Assembly: GCA_958295465.1 (NCBI GenBank)
Contig: OY282353.1
Span: 5,261,001 to 5,325,000, forward strand
DNA from: an uncultured Gammaproteobacteria bacterium
GTDB taxonomy: Bacteria > Pseudomonadota > Gammaproteobacteria > HK1
DNA: 64,000 bases
Reading direction: 5' to 3'
Part shown: positions 44,633 to 54,102 of the stretch, one piece after another
Numbering within the stretch: position 1 is the stretch's first letter
How the letters are laid out: each line of letters opens with the position of its first letter
Position numbers and translations under genes: made by a program
Notes under the pieces: model-generated
The model's input: only the letters and a program-made list of their open reading frames with translations
Told to the model about the DNA's origin: nothing
The model's database searches: none

Positions 44633-45901
44633 TCAGAACTTGCCGTGCGCCCCGCTCGCGAAGCGCCGTCCGAACAGCCCCGTCGGGCGCAGCAGCAGGG
44701 TCAGGGTGAGGACCACCATCCCGTAGGCCGGGATGTAGGACGCCGCCTTCTGGGCGTCGGGGATGCAGCCGGTGCCGGCCGCCTCCACCAGGCCGACGAT
44801 GATTCCGCCGAGGAACGCCCCGGGCAGCGAGCCGAGCCCGCCGAGGACCACGATGACGAAGGAGCGCATCGCGGGGATGTTGCCGACCTGGGGCAGCCAC
44901 GAGAACGCCTGCACCAGCAGCGCGCCGGCCAGCGCCGCGATCATGCCGCCGAGAGCGAACGCCAGCATGTTCATCCGGTCGGGGTCGATGCCCGCGATGG
45001 CCGCCGCCTCACGGTCCTGGCTCACCGCCCGCAACGCCTTCCCCGTCCAGGTGCGGTGCAGGAAACCGAGCAGCGCGATCAGCACGAGGATGCAGATGAC
45101 GGCGGCGACGAAGCGCGGGTTGGAGATGGAGACGGTGTCGAACAGCTCCACGTTGCCGCGGCTGGAGCGCAGCAGCCAGGGATCCTCGGCGGAGGGCCAG
45201 CGCAGGCGGGGGAAGTCGAAGAAACGCCTCGCCTTCACCGGGTTGGCGCCCGCCATGGCCTGCACGAAGTATTGCAGGGTGAACGCGAGGCCGAAGGTCA
45301 CGAGGATGCCGTACTCCACCGGCCGGTCGACCTTGCCCTCGTACATGGGGGTGAGGAACAGGCGCTCGAACGCCGCGCCGATCGCGAACGCCACGAGGCA
45401 GGCGGTGAGCACCGCGAGCAGGGGGTTGATCCCCGGCAGCCACACGGCGGTCACGAAGTACACGACCATGCCCCCGATCATGTAGAACTCGCCGTGGGCG
45501 AAGCTGACCACGCCGAGGATCGAGAAGATCAGGGTGAGGCCCAGGGCCATGAACCCGTAGATGATCCCGATGATGAGCCCGTTGGTGATCTGGGAGGCGA
45601 CGAACGCCCCGTTCGATACGCAGTTGTTGCCGGGGTCGGCGAAGGCGAACGCCGCCGCGATCAGGGTGACCGAGCCGATCGCGGGCAGCACGATCAGCCG
45701 GTTGGTCAATTCAGGGGTACGCAGCCACAGGGGCACCAGTCCGATCGGGCCGGTGGCGGCGCCGAGCATGGCGCCGGTGAAGTTCGCGTTGGTGGTGTCG
45801 AGGTCCCGGTGCAGGTAGCGGCGGCGCGTGACCACGCTGCCCAGCACGCCCCAGAAGATCATCCAGCCGATGACCCCCCAGAAGATGTTCGGGGTTTCCA
45901 C
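44633..45901 (-). CDS. livH: Branched-chain amino-acid-type ABC permease LivH with N-terminal extension
   Basis: 422 residues against about 290-310 in typical LivH. The permease begins near residue 105 (QITNGLIIGIIYGFMALGLT) with IFSILGVVSFAHGEFYMIGG, AVSQDREAAAIAGIDPDRMN and VIVVLGGLGSLPGAFLGG. The first ~100 residues hold three further hydrophobic segments separated by RRRYLHRDLDTTNANFTGAM. The extension is in frame and begins at ATG 45901; no better internal start is obvious. Confidence 0.9.
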   Translation of the reverse strand: METPNIFWGVIGWMIFWGVLGSVVTRRRYLHRDLDTTNANFTGAMLGAATGPIGLVPLWLRTPELTNRLIVLPAIGSVTLIAAAFAFADPGNNCVSNGAFVASQITNGLIIGIIYGFMALGLTLIFSILGVVSFAHGEFYMIGGMVVYFVTAVWLPGINPLLAVLTACLVAFAIGAAFERLFLTPMYEGKVDRPVEYGILVTFGLAFTLQYFVQAMAGANPVKARRFFDFPRLRWPSAEDPWLLRSSRGNVELFDTVSISNPRFVAAVICILVLIALLGFLHRTWTGKALRAVSQDREAAAIAGIDPDRMNMLAFALGGMIAALAGALLVQAFSWLPQVGNIPAMRSFVIVVLGGLGSLPGAFLGGIIVGLVEAAGTGCIPDAQKAASYIPAYGMVVLTLTLLLRPTGLFGRRFASGAHGKF

Positions 45902-46089
45902 GCGCTACGCCCTGCCGCGCCGGGCGATGCGCATGGTGTCGGGAAGCATCGGTGGGGCCGGCGATGACCGGCCTTGCGGCCCTGCGCGACCATGCGGCCC
46001 GGTGCGCTCCGGGGGATGTCCGGAGCTTCCACGTGCCGCATCCGCCCCGGTCGGTCCCATGTCGTTCGCCTGGCCTTGCGGCCCGGACC

Positions 46090-46115
46090 CCGCCGGCGGC
46101 CAGCGCCGCCGGCGG
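46090..46115. promoter_or_regulatory. Strong 11-bp hairpin between livK and livH
   Basis: CCGCCGGCGGC (46090-46100), loop CAGC, GCCGCCGGCGG (46105-46115); perfect stem of only G and C. It lies in the 259-base gap between the binding-protein gene and livH, where a stem commonly protects the livK message and reduces read-through into the permease genes. No T-run, so attenuation rather than full termination is likely. Confidence 0.6.
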
Positions 46116-46160
46116 GGCAGAGCCTCGTGTCTGCCGACGCGCCGGTCTCCGGCGCCGGCC

Positions 46161-47426
46161 TCATCTCCCCACGTAGATCGCCTCACCCGTCTTGTAGGCG
46201 TCGGGCCAGACGATGGGCGAGTCCACCGAGTTCTGGCCTTCCTCCTGGTACTGGATCACGGTCAGGGCGGGGTCCGGCCACTGGTGCCACCACTCGTCGC
46301 CCTTGCCGTCCGCGGCCGGGTCCCGCCCGGTGCCGTAGGGGAAGTAGATCCGCCCCAGCGTGCCGTCGTGGTCGATGTTCTCCAGCGCCTCGACGATCTC
46401 GTCCCCGTCCGTGGACTTCGCCTCGTCGATGGCCTGGGCGAGGATCGCGATGGAGTCGTAGGCCTCCATGGCGTAGCTCTCGACGCCGGCCTTGCCGGTC
46501 TTCGCCTTGTACGTCGCGGAGAAATTCTTCGCCTTCTCGTTGAACAGGTTCTCCGGCACCCCGATGCGCTGTACGAACGCATAGTTGCCGTCGGGCACGT
46601 TCTCCCAGTACGCCTTGCTCTCCAGCGACACCTGCCCGGTGTGGAACGGGATGTCCATCGGCCCGATTCCCGCGTCGGCGGCCTGCTGGGTGAAGTTGTA
46701 GCCGGCCTCCCCGGTGGCCAGGACGATGATCATGTCCGGGTTCTCGGCCTTGATGCGCTCGACGATGCCGGCGTAGTCCTGGGTGCCGATGTCGACGCTG
46801 AAGGTGACGGTCTCGACGTTGCCCGTCTTCAGGCCCTCGGTCGTCTCCTGGGCGGCCGGGATGCCGTAGTCGGTGTTCTCGGTGAGGATCACCGCCTTCC
46901 TGATCCCCGGAACCAGGAGCGAGTGCTTCCAGATCGTCGAGGAGGCCCAGGAGCTGAGCGGCGCGATGCGGAAGATGTACTTCTGCTTGTCGCCGGTGAT
47001 GGTGTCGTTCCAGGTCTCGGCGAAGACCACCGGAACGCCGCGGGCGTCGGCCACGTCCTTGGACGCGACGCCGACGGAGCTGTGGTAGCCGCCGCCGACC
47101 GCCACGACCCCGTCCTGGGCGATGAGCTTCTCCATCACCGCGGCGGCCTTCTCCGGCAGGCCCTCGGTGTCCGCGATGACCACCTTGACCTCGCATCCGA
47201 GGACGCCGCCGGCGTCGTTCAGGTCCTGCTCCGCGATCAGCATCGCGTCCCGCATCGCCTCGCCGCCGACCACCGTGCCCGGCGCCGAGAGCGGCGCGAG
47301 GCCGCCGATCCTGATCGGGCACTCCACCTCGGCGGCCGCCGTGGCGGAGGCCGACAGGGCCAGCAGGGAAACGGCCAGCATCCCTTCGGTGCGCCTGATC
47401 CCCGTGGTTCGCTGTATTCGTTTCAT
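46161..47426 (-). CDS. livK: Periplasmic substrate-binding protein of a Liv-type ABC transporter
   Basis: 421 residues. Signal peptide MKRIQRTTGIRRTEGMLAVS then LLALSASATAAAE. The mature part has the type I periplasmic-binding fold: IRIGGLAPLSAPGTVVGGEA, GVVAVGGGYHSSVGVASKDV, FAETWNDTITGDKQKYIFR. Family proteins bind leucine-type amino acids but also amides, urea or aromatic acids; the ligand is not evident. ATG 47426 follows GGGAGGAAA. First gene of the operon; transcription leads into livHMGF. Confidence 0.92.
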   Translation of the reverse strand: MKRIQRTTGIRRTEGMLAVSLLALSASATAAAEVECPIRIGGLAPLSAPGTVVGGEAMRDAMLIAEQDLNDAGGVLGCEVKVVIADTEGLPEKAAAVMEKLIAQDGVVAVGGGYHSSVGVASKDVADARGVPVVFAETWNDTITGDKQKYIFRIAPLSSWASSTIWKHSLLVPGIRKAVILTENTDYGIPAAQETTEGLKTGNVETVTFSVDIGTQDYAGIVERIKAENPDMIIVLATGEAGYNFTQQAADAGIGPMDIPFHTGQVSLESKAYWENVPDGNYAFVQRIGVPENLFNEKAKNFSATYKAKTGKAGVESYAMEAYDSIAILAQAIDEAKSTDGDEIVEALENIDHDGTLGRIYFPYGTGRDPAADGKGDEWWHQWPDPALTVIQYQEEGQNSVDSPIVWPDAYKTGEAIYVGR

Positions 47427-47707
47427 GACGTTTCCTCCCGGTGCGGCTTTCGGCCGCTGCCTGGTTGCCGTGGATTGGGCCGCGGCACGATGCCAAATCG
47501 CCCGGGGTTCTTCAAGGAAGGCGGGGGCGTCAAGGAAGACGGGGGCGTCTCGCCGGGTCCGCATCGTCTCGATCCGGAGCGCCGGGGCTTGCGCAGCCCC
47601 TGTTCGTCGTATTCACTGGCCTTGTCGTACAAGCTTGCCGAACGAACCGGTGGAGCCTGAAGAAGAGCCGCCATACGGGATCATCCGTCGAGTTTCCATC
47701 GTATCGA

Positions 47708-48367
47708 ATGAATCCATCATTTCTGATCCGGTTGCGGCAGAGGTTGTCCGTGCTCGCGGCCTATCTCGGAGCGGGTGCGGCGGGCCGGAAGCGGACCGTC
47801 TCCGACGTTGCGGCGCTACGGCATTTCCTGGACTCGCGGGCCAGCCACGTCGCCCAGACGACGCTGTACGGCTACCTGCGCACCCGGGCCGGCACGCGGT
47901 ATCCGGTGCTGTTCGAGAACGACGCGTACGTCGTGTCCATCAACCACGCGAAGTGGCAGATGTGGCTCGCCTGCCTGTCGGATCTCTCGGTCTTCGCGGG
48001 CGGACTGCTCGCCCGCCGCGCGGCGGCGACCCCCGAGGCGGCCGGTGCGGTGGCGCGGTGCGCGGTCGAAGCGATCCTGGAGCACGCCGGCATACCGGAT
48101 GATTCGGGTCCCCTGTTCGCCCAGAGCGCGGAGGCGGTGCGCGATCGGCTGGGCCGATGCGACTGGCATGCGCTCGCCGATGATGAGACCGCGTTCACCG
48201 CGAGCCCCGAAGCGCTCGTGCGCCACGCGCCGATCATCCCGGAGCTGATGGCGCTCGACGAGGAGATCGTCCGCAACTCGGTGCGGTTCCGGTGGCAGGA
48301 GGTCCGCCGGGAGCTGCGGGCGACGCTCGACGCGGATGCGGTGCTCGGAGGCGCCGCCCCTCCATGA
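47708..48367 (+). CDS. Conserved hypothetical protein, divergent from livK
   Basis: 219 residues, soluble, mostly helical. Blocks that look conserved: FLDSRASHVAQTTLYGYLRT, RAGTRYPVLFENDAYVVSIN, HAKWQMWLACLSDLSVFAGG and EEIVRNSVRFRWQEVRREL. I recall similar proteins in alphaproteobacteria without function, but I cannot name the family. ATG 47708 follows a weak ribosome site. The 281 bases to livK must contain both promoters. Confidence 0.8.
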   Translation: MNPSFLIRLRQRLSVLAAYLGAGAAGRKRTVSDVAALRHFLDSRASHVAQTTLYGYLRTRAGTRYPVLFENDAYVVSINHAKWQMWLACLSDLSVFAGGLLARRAAATPEAAGAVARCAVEAILEHAGIPDDSGPLFAQSAEAVRDRLGRCDWHALADDETAFTASPEALVRHAPIIPELMALDEEIVRNSVRFRWQEVRRELRATLDADAVLGGAAPP

Positions 48368-48519
48368 AGAAACCGCCGGCCCGGCGGCCACCCCGCGCGG
48401 GCGCGTACCGCTCCGGTCCGTTCCCGAACGCCGCCGGCCCGCCGCGGCGCCTCTCGCCGGTGCGGCGGAGACGTATCCCGTAAGATAGCCGCCCTCGCAG
48501 ACGGGAGGGTCGCCGGCCG

Positions 48520-49716
48520 ATGTCCAGTTCCAGCCAGGGGCCGCTTGCCGGTGTGCGGGTCATCGAGCTCGGCCAGATCGCGGCGGGACCGTTCGCCGGA
48601 TCGCTGCTCGCGGATCTCGGGGCCGACGTGATCAAGATCGAGCGCCCCGACGGCGGCGACGGCATGAGGGGCTGGCCGCCCCTCTCCACCACCGCCGCCG
48701 GCGAGGCGCCGTACAGCGAGAACTTCGCATCGCTCAACCGCAACAAGCGCAGCGTCGCCCTCGACCTCAAGGACCACGCCGGTATCGACCGGCTCCTGAG
48801 TCTTGCCGGCGTGGCCGACGTGCTCGTGGAGAACTACCGCCCCGGGGTGCTGGCGCGTCTCGGCGCCGGCTACGAGGCGGTGAGCGCCCGCAACCCGGGG
48901 ATCGTGTACTGCTCGATCTCGGGCTATGGCCAGACCGGCCCCTACGCCCACAAGGGCGCGTTCGACGTCACCGTCCAGGGAATGAGCGGATTGATGAGCG
49001 TCACCGGCGAGCCCGGCGGCGGCCCGGTCAAGTGCGGCGTCCCGGTCGGCGATTTCTGCGCCGGGCTCTACGCTGCGTACAGCATCACCGCGAATCTCAT
49101 GCGGGCCGGAGAGACCGGCAGGGGCGCACATATCGACTGCTCGATGCTGGGAAGCCTCATCGGCGTGGCGGCGCTCCAGACCAGCGAATACTTCGGCACC
49201 GGCAAGGCGCCCCGTCCGTTCGGCTCCGCGCATCCCCGGAACGCCCCCTACCAGGCGTTTCGCGCAAGCGACGAGCACTTCATCATCGCGGCGGGAAACG
49301 ATCGGCTGTTCGCGCAGGTATGCGCCGCGATCGGGCAGCCGGAGCTGGCCGAGGATCCGCGCTTCACGTCCCAGCCGCTTCGCGCGGAGCACCAGGCTGC
49401 GCTCGTCGCAATCCTCGGTCCGAAGTTCACCGAGCGCACCGCCGCCGAATGGATCGGGGAGATGGATGCCCGGGGGGTGCCCTGCGCGCCCATCAACGAC
49501 TACCCGCGGGTCTTCGAAGACCCCCAGGTCGGGCACCTCGGCCTCGTCCATCCGCTGACGCTGCCGAACGGGGTGGAGACGCGAACGACCGGCTTCCCGG
49601 TCACGATGAGCGGGTACGCGTTCGAGATCCACCGATCGCCGCCGGCGCTCGGCGCGCACACTGCCGAGGTGCTGCGCGACTGGCTCGGGGAAGCGCCGGC
49701 GGAGCCGGCGGCCTAG
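48520..49716 (+). CDS. CaiB/BaiF (class III) CoA-transferase, possibly glutarate-CoA transferase
   Basis: 398 residues. Class III hallmarks: LAGVRVIELGQIAAGPFAGS, LLADLGADVIKIE, SLNRNKRSVALDLKD, and GAFDVTVQGMSGLMSVTGEP, where the Asp in AFDVTVQ is the expected acyl-carrying nucleophile. It moves CoA between dicarboxylates. It is convergent with and next to glutaryl-CoA dehydrogenase; SUGCT-like transferases that make glutaryl-CoA are often encoded beside gcdH, so glutarate activation is a reasonable inference. Confidence 0.9.
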   Translation: MSSSSQGPLAGVRVIELGQIAAGPFAGSLLADLGADVIKIERPDGGDGMRGWPPLSTTAAGEAPYSENFASLNRNKRSVALDLKDHAGIDRLLSLAGVADVLVENYRPGVLARLGAGYEAVSARNPGIVYCSISGYGQTGPYAHKGAFDVTVQGMSGLMSVTGEPGGGPVKCGVPVGDFCAGLYAAYSITANLMRAGETGRGAHIDCSMLGSLIGVAALQTSEYFGTGKAPRPFGSAHPRNAPYQAFRASDEHFIIAAGNDRLFAQVCAAIGQPELAEDPRFTSQPLRAEHQAALVAILGPKFTERTAAEWIGEMDARGVPCAPINDYPRVFEDPQVGHLGLVHPLTLPNGVETRTTGFPVTMSGYAFEIHRSPPALGAHTAEVLRDWLGEAPAEPAA

Positions 49717-49927
49717 ACGAAATTCCGGCGCGCGTCCCCGCGGAGGAACCCGGTCTCGAGGCGGCGCCGGCCGGGTCGTGCACCTGCGGCAGCGCGCGGG
49801 CGGGCGGGCGCGCGAGGCGCCGCCGCCGTATCCCGCGTCTTCCGCGTGTTCATGCACGGGGACCGTCAGCGCGCGTCCGGTCAGGAACGAGATCCCCTGG
49901 AGAGCGCCGCGGCGCCCCGCCCCGCCC

Positions 49928-51136
49928 CTATCCCGCGAAGGCGGCGATTCCGGTCTGGGCCCGGCCGAGGATCAGGGCGTGGACGTCGTGGGTGCCCTCG
50001 TAGGTGTTGACCGTCTCCAGGTTCATCACGTGGCGGATGACGTGGTATTCGTCGGCGATGCCGTTCGCGCCGTGCATGTCGCGGGCCATGCGCGCGATCT
50101 CCAGCGCCTTGCCGGCGGAGTTGCGCTTGAGCATCGAGACCGCCTCGTGCGCGGCGGCGCCCTGGTCGAACAGGCGGCCGAGCCGCTGGCAGGCGGCGAG
50201 GCCGAGGGCGATCTCGGTCTGCATGTCGGCGAGCTTCTTCTGTATGAGCTGATTGGCGGCGAGCGGCCGGCCGAACTGCCTGCGCCCGAGCACGTAGTCG
50301 CGCGCCGCGTGCCAGCAGAATTCCGCCGCTCCCAGCGCTCCCCAGGCGATCCCGTAGCGGGCGCGGGTAAGGCATCCGAACGGTCCCTTGAGTCCGGTGG
50401 CGCCCGGCAGCTCGTTCCCGGCGGGGACGAAGACGTCGTTCATCGCGATCTGGCCGGTGACCGACGCCCTCAATGAGAACTTGCCTTCGATCTTCGGGGT
50501 GGACAGGCCGGCCATGCCCCGCTCCAGGACGAACCCGCGGATGACCCCGGCATCGTTCTTCGCCCACACCACGAAGACGTCGGCGACCGGGGCGTTGCTG
50601 ATCCAGGTCTTGGTCCCCGAGAGCACGTAGCCGCCGCCGACCTTCCGCGCCCGGGTCTTCATCGAGCCCGGATCCGAGCCGGCGTCGGGCTCCGTGAGTC
50701 CGAAGCAGCCGATGATCTCGCCGCTGGCGAGCCGCGGCAGGTACTTCTCCCGTTGCCCCTCGTCGCCGTAGGCATGGATGGGGTGCATGACGAGGCTCGA
50801 CTGGACGCTGATCGCGGAGCGATAGCCGGAATCGACCCGCTCGATCTCCCTGGCCATCAGGCCGTAGCTGACGTATCCGACGCCGGCGCAGCCGTAGCCG
50901 TCGATGGTGGCCCCGAGCAGTCCGCGCTCCCCCATCTCGCGCATGATCGCGGGGTCGAAGTGCTCGGTGCGGTTCGCTTCGAGGATGCGGGGCATCAGCG
51001 CGCTCTGCGCGTAGTCGCGTGCGGTATCGCGGACCATGCGCTCTTCCTCGGTGAGGGCGGTCTCCAGCAGCAGGGGGTCGCTCCAGTCGAAGCGGTGCGC
51101 GGCGGCGTTCCGGATGTGTTCGGCGGGGCTGGCCAT
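49928..51136 (-). CDS. gcdH: Glutaryl-CoA dehydrogenase
   Basis: 402 residues. Acyl-CoA dehydrogenase fold with FAD site [76 protein letters not shown] and catalytic Glu in [20 protein letters not shown] near the C-terminus. These are specific to GcdH, which oxidises and decarboxylates glutaryl-CoA to crotonyl-CoA in lysine and tryptophan breakdown. ATG 51136 gives MASPAEHI. Confidence 0.93.
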   Translation of the reverse strand: MASPAEHIRNAAAHRFDWSDPLLLETALTEEERMVRDTARDYAQSALMPRILEANRTEHFDPAIMREMGERGLLGATIDGYGCAGVGYVSYGLMAREIERVDSGYRSAISVQSSLVMHPIHAYGDEGQREKYLPRLASGEIIGCFGLTEPDAGSDPGSMKTRARKVGGGYVLSGTKTWISNAPVADVFVVWAKNDAGVIRGFVLERGMAGLSTPKIEGKFSLRASVTGQIAMNDVFVPAGNELPGATGLKGPFGCLTRARYGIAWGALGAAEFCWHAARDYVLGRRQFGRPLAANQLIQKKLADMQTEIALGLAACQRLGRLFDQGAAAHEAVSMLKRNSAGKALEIARMARDMHGANGIADEYHVIRHVMNLETVNTYEGTHDVHALILGRAQTGIAAFAG

Positions 51137-51363
51137 GGCGGATCTCGTGGTCGGTGGTCACTTGCCGGTGAAGTCCCGGCGTACCAGGGTGGCGGAATCG
51201 TTCGTGACTTCCGGATCCCGGCGAAAGCGGGTATGCAAGGGAGCCACGCCGGATGTCGCGCTCCGTCATTCCCGGGAAAGCCGTCATTCCTGCGAAACAT
51301 GTACCCGCGAAAGCGGGTAGCGGGAACCCGGAACGCCCGGGACCGGCCTGATACCGGGTCGGA
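51137..51363. repeat. REP-like intergenic repeats
   Basis: No gene. Contains CCGGATCCCGGCGAAAGCGG (51210-51229), TCATTCCCGGGAAAGCCGTC, and the perfect hairpin TACCCGC-GAAA-GCGGGTA at 51302-51319. The GTCATTCCCGCGAAAGCGGG-type words are familiar dispersed repeats in proteobacterial intergenic DNA. The hairpin lies just after the cupin-like gene's 3' side and before gcdH's promoter. Confidence 0.7.
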
Positions 51364-51867
51364 TCAGGCCGGATCGAAGTAACCGCGCGGCACGCCGTCC
51401 AACTTCATCCCTTCGATCCGGATGAGCCCGGTCGGTCCGCCCCGTCGCGGAGAGTGGATGTCTCCCTCGTGGTAGATGTGGGCGTCACCCCGTTGGAGGG
51501 TGTACGTGCGCACCGGCTCCACCGCCCCTGGCGTGTCGCCCTCGCCCGCCCTGGTTGCACGCCAGTCCGTCATCTCCGTGCGGCCCCGGACCTGTGCGTA
51601 GATGGCCCAGCTCGGCCCGTGGTCGTGCGGGCGGCTGTCGCCGGCGCCTTCCTGCACGTGGGACAGGATGCAGAATCCGAGCTCGGGGTCTTCGTAGAGG
51701 ATCTTGCGGGGCGAGGTGTTGTCCGGGCCGAAGTGGGTCGCGACGAACCCGTCGTCGTTGCAGGCCCGGCTGCAGCACGACCGTATCGTCTCGCGCGCGG
51801 CCTTCGGCTCCTGCTCTCGCAACGCGGTGCGGCAATCGCCCGCGAACCGTTCGAGGGTGTATTCCAT
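51364..51867 (-). CDS. Cupin-fold protein (cysteine-dioxygenase-like)
   Basis: 167 residues. Cupin motif 1 [20 protein letters not shown] provides His-x-His and a following Glu/Tyr region; motif 2 is [20 protein letters not shown] with a His. This matches small metal-binding cupins related to cysteine dioxygenase, substrate unknown. The N-terminal part has three cysteines (SCCSRAC). Upstream is the DUF2007 gene on the same strand, 84 bases away. Confidence 0.8.
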   Translation of the reverse strand: MEYTLERFAGDCRTALREQEPKAARETIRSCCSRACNDDGFVATHFGPDNTSPRKILYEDPELGFCILSHVQEGAGDSRPHDHGPSWAIYAQVRGRTEMTDWRATRAGEGDTPGAVEPVRTYTLQRGDAHIYHEGDIHSPRRGGPTGLIRIEGMKLDGVPRGYFDPA

Positions 51868-51951
51868 GGGGGCTCCTCCGGCATGTTCATCGGATGTCGG
51901 CGTGCATTATGCCATCGCGGCGTGGCGGGTCCGACACGCGCATCGCTCTCG

Positions 51952-52296
51952 TCACGAGGGCGGGTCGAGACGGTCGGCCCGGAGCTCCGGACGGGGCGCA
52001 CCGCAGGCCCAGCAGTCGGTGAACTGCCCCTCCACCCCCTCTCCGCAGGACGAGCAGCGCCACGGCGTATCCGACGCCTCCGTCGTCTCCACGACGGCGT
52101 CGATCAGGTCCCGGGCGCGATCGAAGTCTCCGTCGTCGATGATCCAGAGTTCGGGCCAGGTCTCGTTGACGGGCAGCTCGCCCGCCCCGCCGAGGAGGAA
52201 GTCGTTGCGGACGATGCAGCGGATGGCGTGGTTCTCGAGCACTTGGCGCGCGTGGCCGACGATCACGCTGTCATGCGAGCCGTAGATCTTTCTCAT
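51952..52296 (-). CDS. DUF2007 protein with C-terminal zinc ribbon
   Basis: 114 residues. MRKIYGSHDSVIVGHARQVL then ENHAIRCIVRNDF and ETWPELWIIDDGDFDRARDL are the DUF2007 (putative signal-transducing) fold. CSSCGEGVEGQFTDCWACG at about 81-99 forms a four-Cys zinc ribbon. ATG 52296. Function unknown; the fold resembles PII-like proteins. Confidence 0.88.
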   Translation of the reverse strand: MRKIYGSHDSVIVGHARQVLENHAIRCIVRNDFLLGGAGELPVNETWPELWIIDDGDFDRARDLIDAVVETTEASDTPWRCSSCGEGVEGQFTDCWACGAPRPELRADRLDPPS

Positions 52297-52438
52297 GGCC
52301 CGCGTGTTCGCCGTATGGAAGGAGGACCGCGCCGGGCGGCGACCAGCCTCGCCGGCGGTGCCGAACCCGTGGGGGGCGGCCGATTGTCGGCCTGCGTGAA
52401 GCGTCGGGCGGGCGGCGCTCCCGGCCGGTTGCGCGGAC

Positions 52439-52849
52439 TCATCCGTCCCATTTCGGATTCCACACGATCTCCCACAGATGACCGTCCGGATCGGCGATCC
52501 ACGCGCAGTAGCCACCCCAGCTCACGGTCTCCGGCGCCCTGACGACCACCGCGCCCGCCGTCTCGGCCCGCGCCGTGAGCGCATCGACGGCCGAACGCGA
52601 TGCGACGTTGCATGACAGGGTCGTGCCGGTGAAGCCGCCGGGCGCAACCGGCTCGACCCCGGCGTAACGGGCGAGGTCGTCGCGCGGGAAGAGGGCAAGC
52701 TGCGTTCCGGCGAGCTTGAAGTAGACGATGCCCTTCGGCGGGCGGGCGTGCCGGAGTCCGAAGCCGTCCATGTAGAAACGTTCCGAACGCTCGACGTCGG
52801 CGACGCCGAGTGTGATCACGCTGATCCCGGGCAGGGCCGCGTCGTTCAT
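52439..52849 (-). CDS. VOC/glyoxalase-fold protein
   Basis: 136 residues. ISVITLGVADVERSERFYMD, TQLALFPRDDLARYAG, and CAWIADPDGHLWEIVWNP, with the DPDGHxWE turn and metal-type Glu. It overlaps the Dyp peroxidase stop (ATGA), so the two are co-translated. Substrate unknown. Confidence 0.9.
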   Translation of the reverse strand: MNDAALPGISVITLGVADVERSERFYMDGFGLRHARPPKGIVYFKLAGTQLALFPRDDLARYAGVEPVAPGGFTGTTLSCNVASRSAVDALTARAETAGAVVVRAPETVSWGGYCAWIADPDGHLWEIVWNPKWDG

Positions 52850-53868
52850 GGGCCGGTGGCCTCGGGTCCGGACGCCGCGGAGCCGGACACCACGGACCCG
52901 GAAACCTCCGGCCCGCAAGCGCCGGAGCCGGCGGGATCCGAGCCGGACGCCTCGGAGTCGACGGCTTGCGCGAGGGCGCGTTCTCCCGGTGCGAACAGGT
53001 AGCTCCCGGTGTCGGCGCGGGAGAATTCGATGAGTCGGTCGTGGAGCCCGTCGCCGGACACGCCGTACATCCGGTCGAGCTGGACCTGGTGGCGCTCGAG
53101 CGCGCGGGCGAAGGCGAGGAAGTAGAGCCCGTGACGGGCGATCGTCGCGTAGGGGGCGCTGCGCCGGTAGATCTTCATCGCCACCCCGTCCTTCTCGACG
53201 TCGGTGCGCGCGACGTGCGAGTCGAGGGCGAGGGCGTCGCCTTCGAGCTCGATGCTCCCGGCTTTGGTCCGGCCGATCACCGCTTCCTGCCGGGCGACGT
53301 CGAGCGCCTTGAACTTGTCGAGATCGTGCACCCAGCGCTGGATGAGCACGATGCAGCCGCCGGCGCCCGGTCCGCCGGGGACGACCGCGGCCTCGGTGCG
53401 TGCGGCGTCGTCCTTGGGGTTGGCGGTGCCGTCCTCGAAGTCGATGAGGTCGCGTGATTCGAAGTAGGTGAACCCCGGCTGCTCCAACTGCAACGTGAAT
53501 TCATCACGCAGCGCCACGTGCAGCGCGAGGGTGCGCGCGACGTTTTCGTCCTCCCCGCTCCCCTGAAGCCAGATCCACAGATCGCATTGGGTGGCCGGCG
53601 CAACGTGGCCGCCGATCCCGCGGATGATCCGGAAATCGCGCAGATCGGAGGGGACTGCGTCCGGCGCCAGCACCGACCACAGCCGGCGTCCGAACGCAAC
53701 GACGATTCGGGCCGGCCGGCCGACGCTGCTCCGCGCGGCGTGCAGCGCCGATGCGACGGCCCGCGCGAGGCGGTCGCGTTCGATCTCGCCGGTGACGCGA
53801 TATTCCAGGAACCGGTGGTAGCGCGCGGATTCGTCGAAGACGGCGCGCTGGGGGATGTCGGCGATCAT
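52846..53868 (-). CDS. Dyp-type peroxidase (YfeX-like)
   Basis: 340 residues. Haem peroxidase blocks: LIDFEDGTANP (family GxxDG loop; here the first position is Asp instead of Gly, with catalytic Asp kept), GGCIVLIQRWVHDLDKFKAL, DSHVARTDVEKDG, YATIARHGLYFLAFARALE and DTGSYLFAPG. The proximal haem His is expected in the latter half. The last ~35 residues (SEASGSDPAGSGACGPEVS) are a pentapeptide-repeat tail outside the family. Upstream 234 bases before the YbdK-type gene hold no other gene. Confidence 0.9.
   Translation of the reverse strand: MIADIPQRAVFDESARYHRFLEYRVTGEIERDRLARAVASALHAARSSVGRPARIVVAFGRRLWSVLAPDAVPSDLRDFRIIRGIGGHVAPATQCDLWIWLQGSGEDENVARTLALHVALRDEFTLQLEQPGFTYFESRDLIDFEDGTANPKDDAARTEAAVVPGGPGAGGCIVLIQRWVHDLDKFKALDVARQEAVIGRTKAGSIELEGDALALDSHVARTDVEKDGVAMKIYRRSAPYATIARHGLYFLAFARALERHQVQLDRMYGVSGDGLHDRLIEFSRADTGSYLFAPGERALAQAVDSEASGSDPAGSGACGPEVSGSVVSGSAASGPEATGP
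52849..52968. repeat. Degenerate 15-bp tandem repeat forming the Dyp C-terminal tail
   Basis: Units such as GCCGCGGAGCCGGAC, ACCACGGACCCGGAA, GCGCCGGAGCCGGCG, GGATCCGAGCCGGAC, GCCTCGGAGTCGACG follow each other with 15-bp period. On the coding strand they give pentapeptides of the type GS-xx-S. Same period and similar peptide as the LivG tail. Confidence 0.85.
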
Positions 53869-54069
53869 GGGATCTTCCTCGAAGTGGTGCTTCGAATCCG
53901 GGGGCCGGCCGGTATTCCCGTGGCCCGCTGACCGGCCGTCCTTCCCGGAAGCACCGATCCGACCGGCCGGTCCGCTCGGAAGAGGTGGGGACGCCGGCGC
54001 TTCCGGTCAACGGGAATCCCGGATCCCGGCTTCGACACCGGCGATGACGTCGGGACCTGACGACATCGC

Positions 54070-54099
54070 CGGTTGCCGGCGGCGGCCCGCCGGCAACCG
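54070..54099 (-). terminator. Perfect 13-bp hairpin after the YbdK-type gene
   Basis: CGGTTGCCGGCGG (54070-54082), loop CGGC, CCGCCGGCAACCG (54087-54099), three bases beyond the gene's stop on the minus strand. No U-tract follows in that direction, so it may be a transcript-end stabiliser or weak terminator. Confidence 0.6.
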
Positions 54100-54102
54100 T
54101 GG

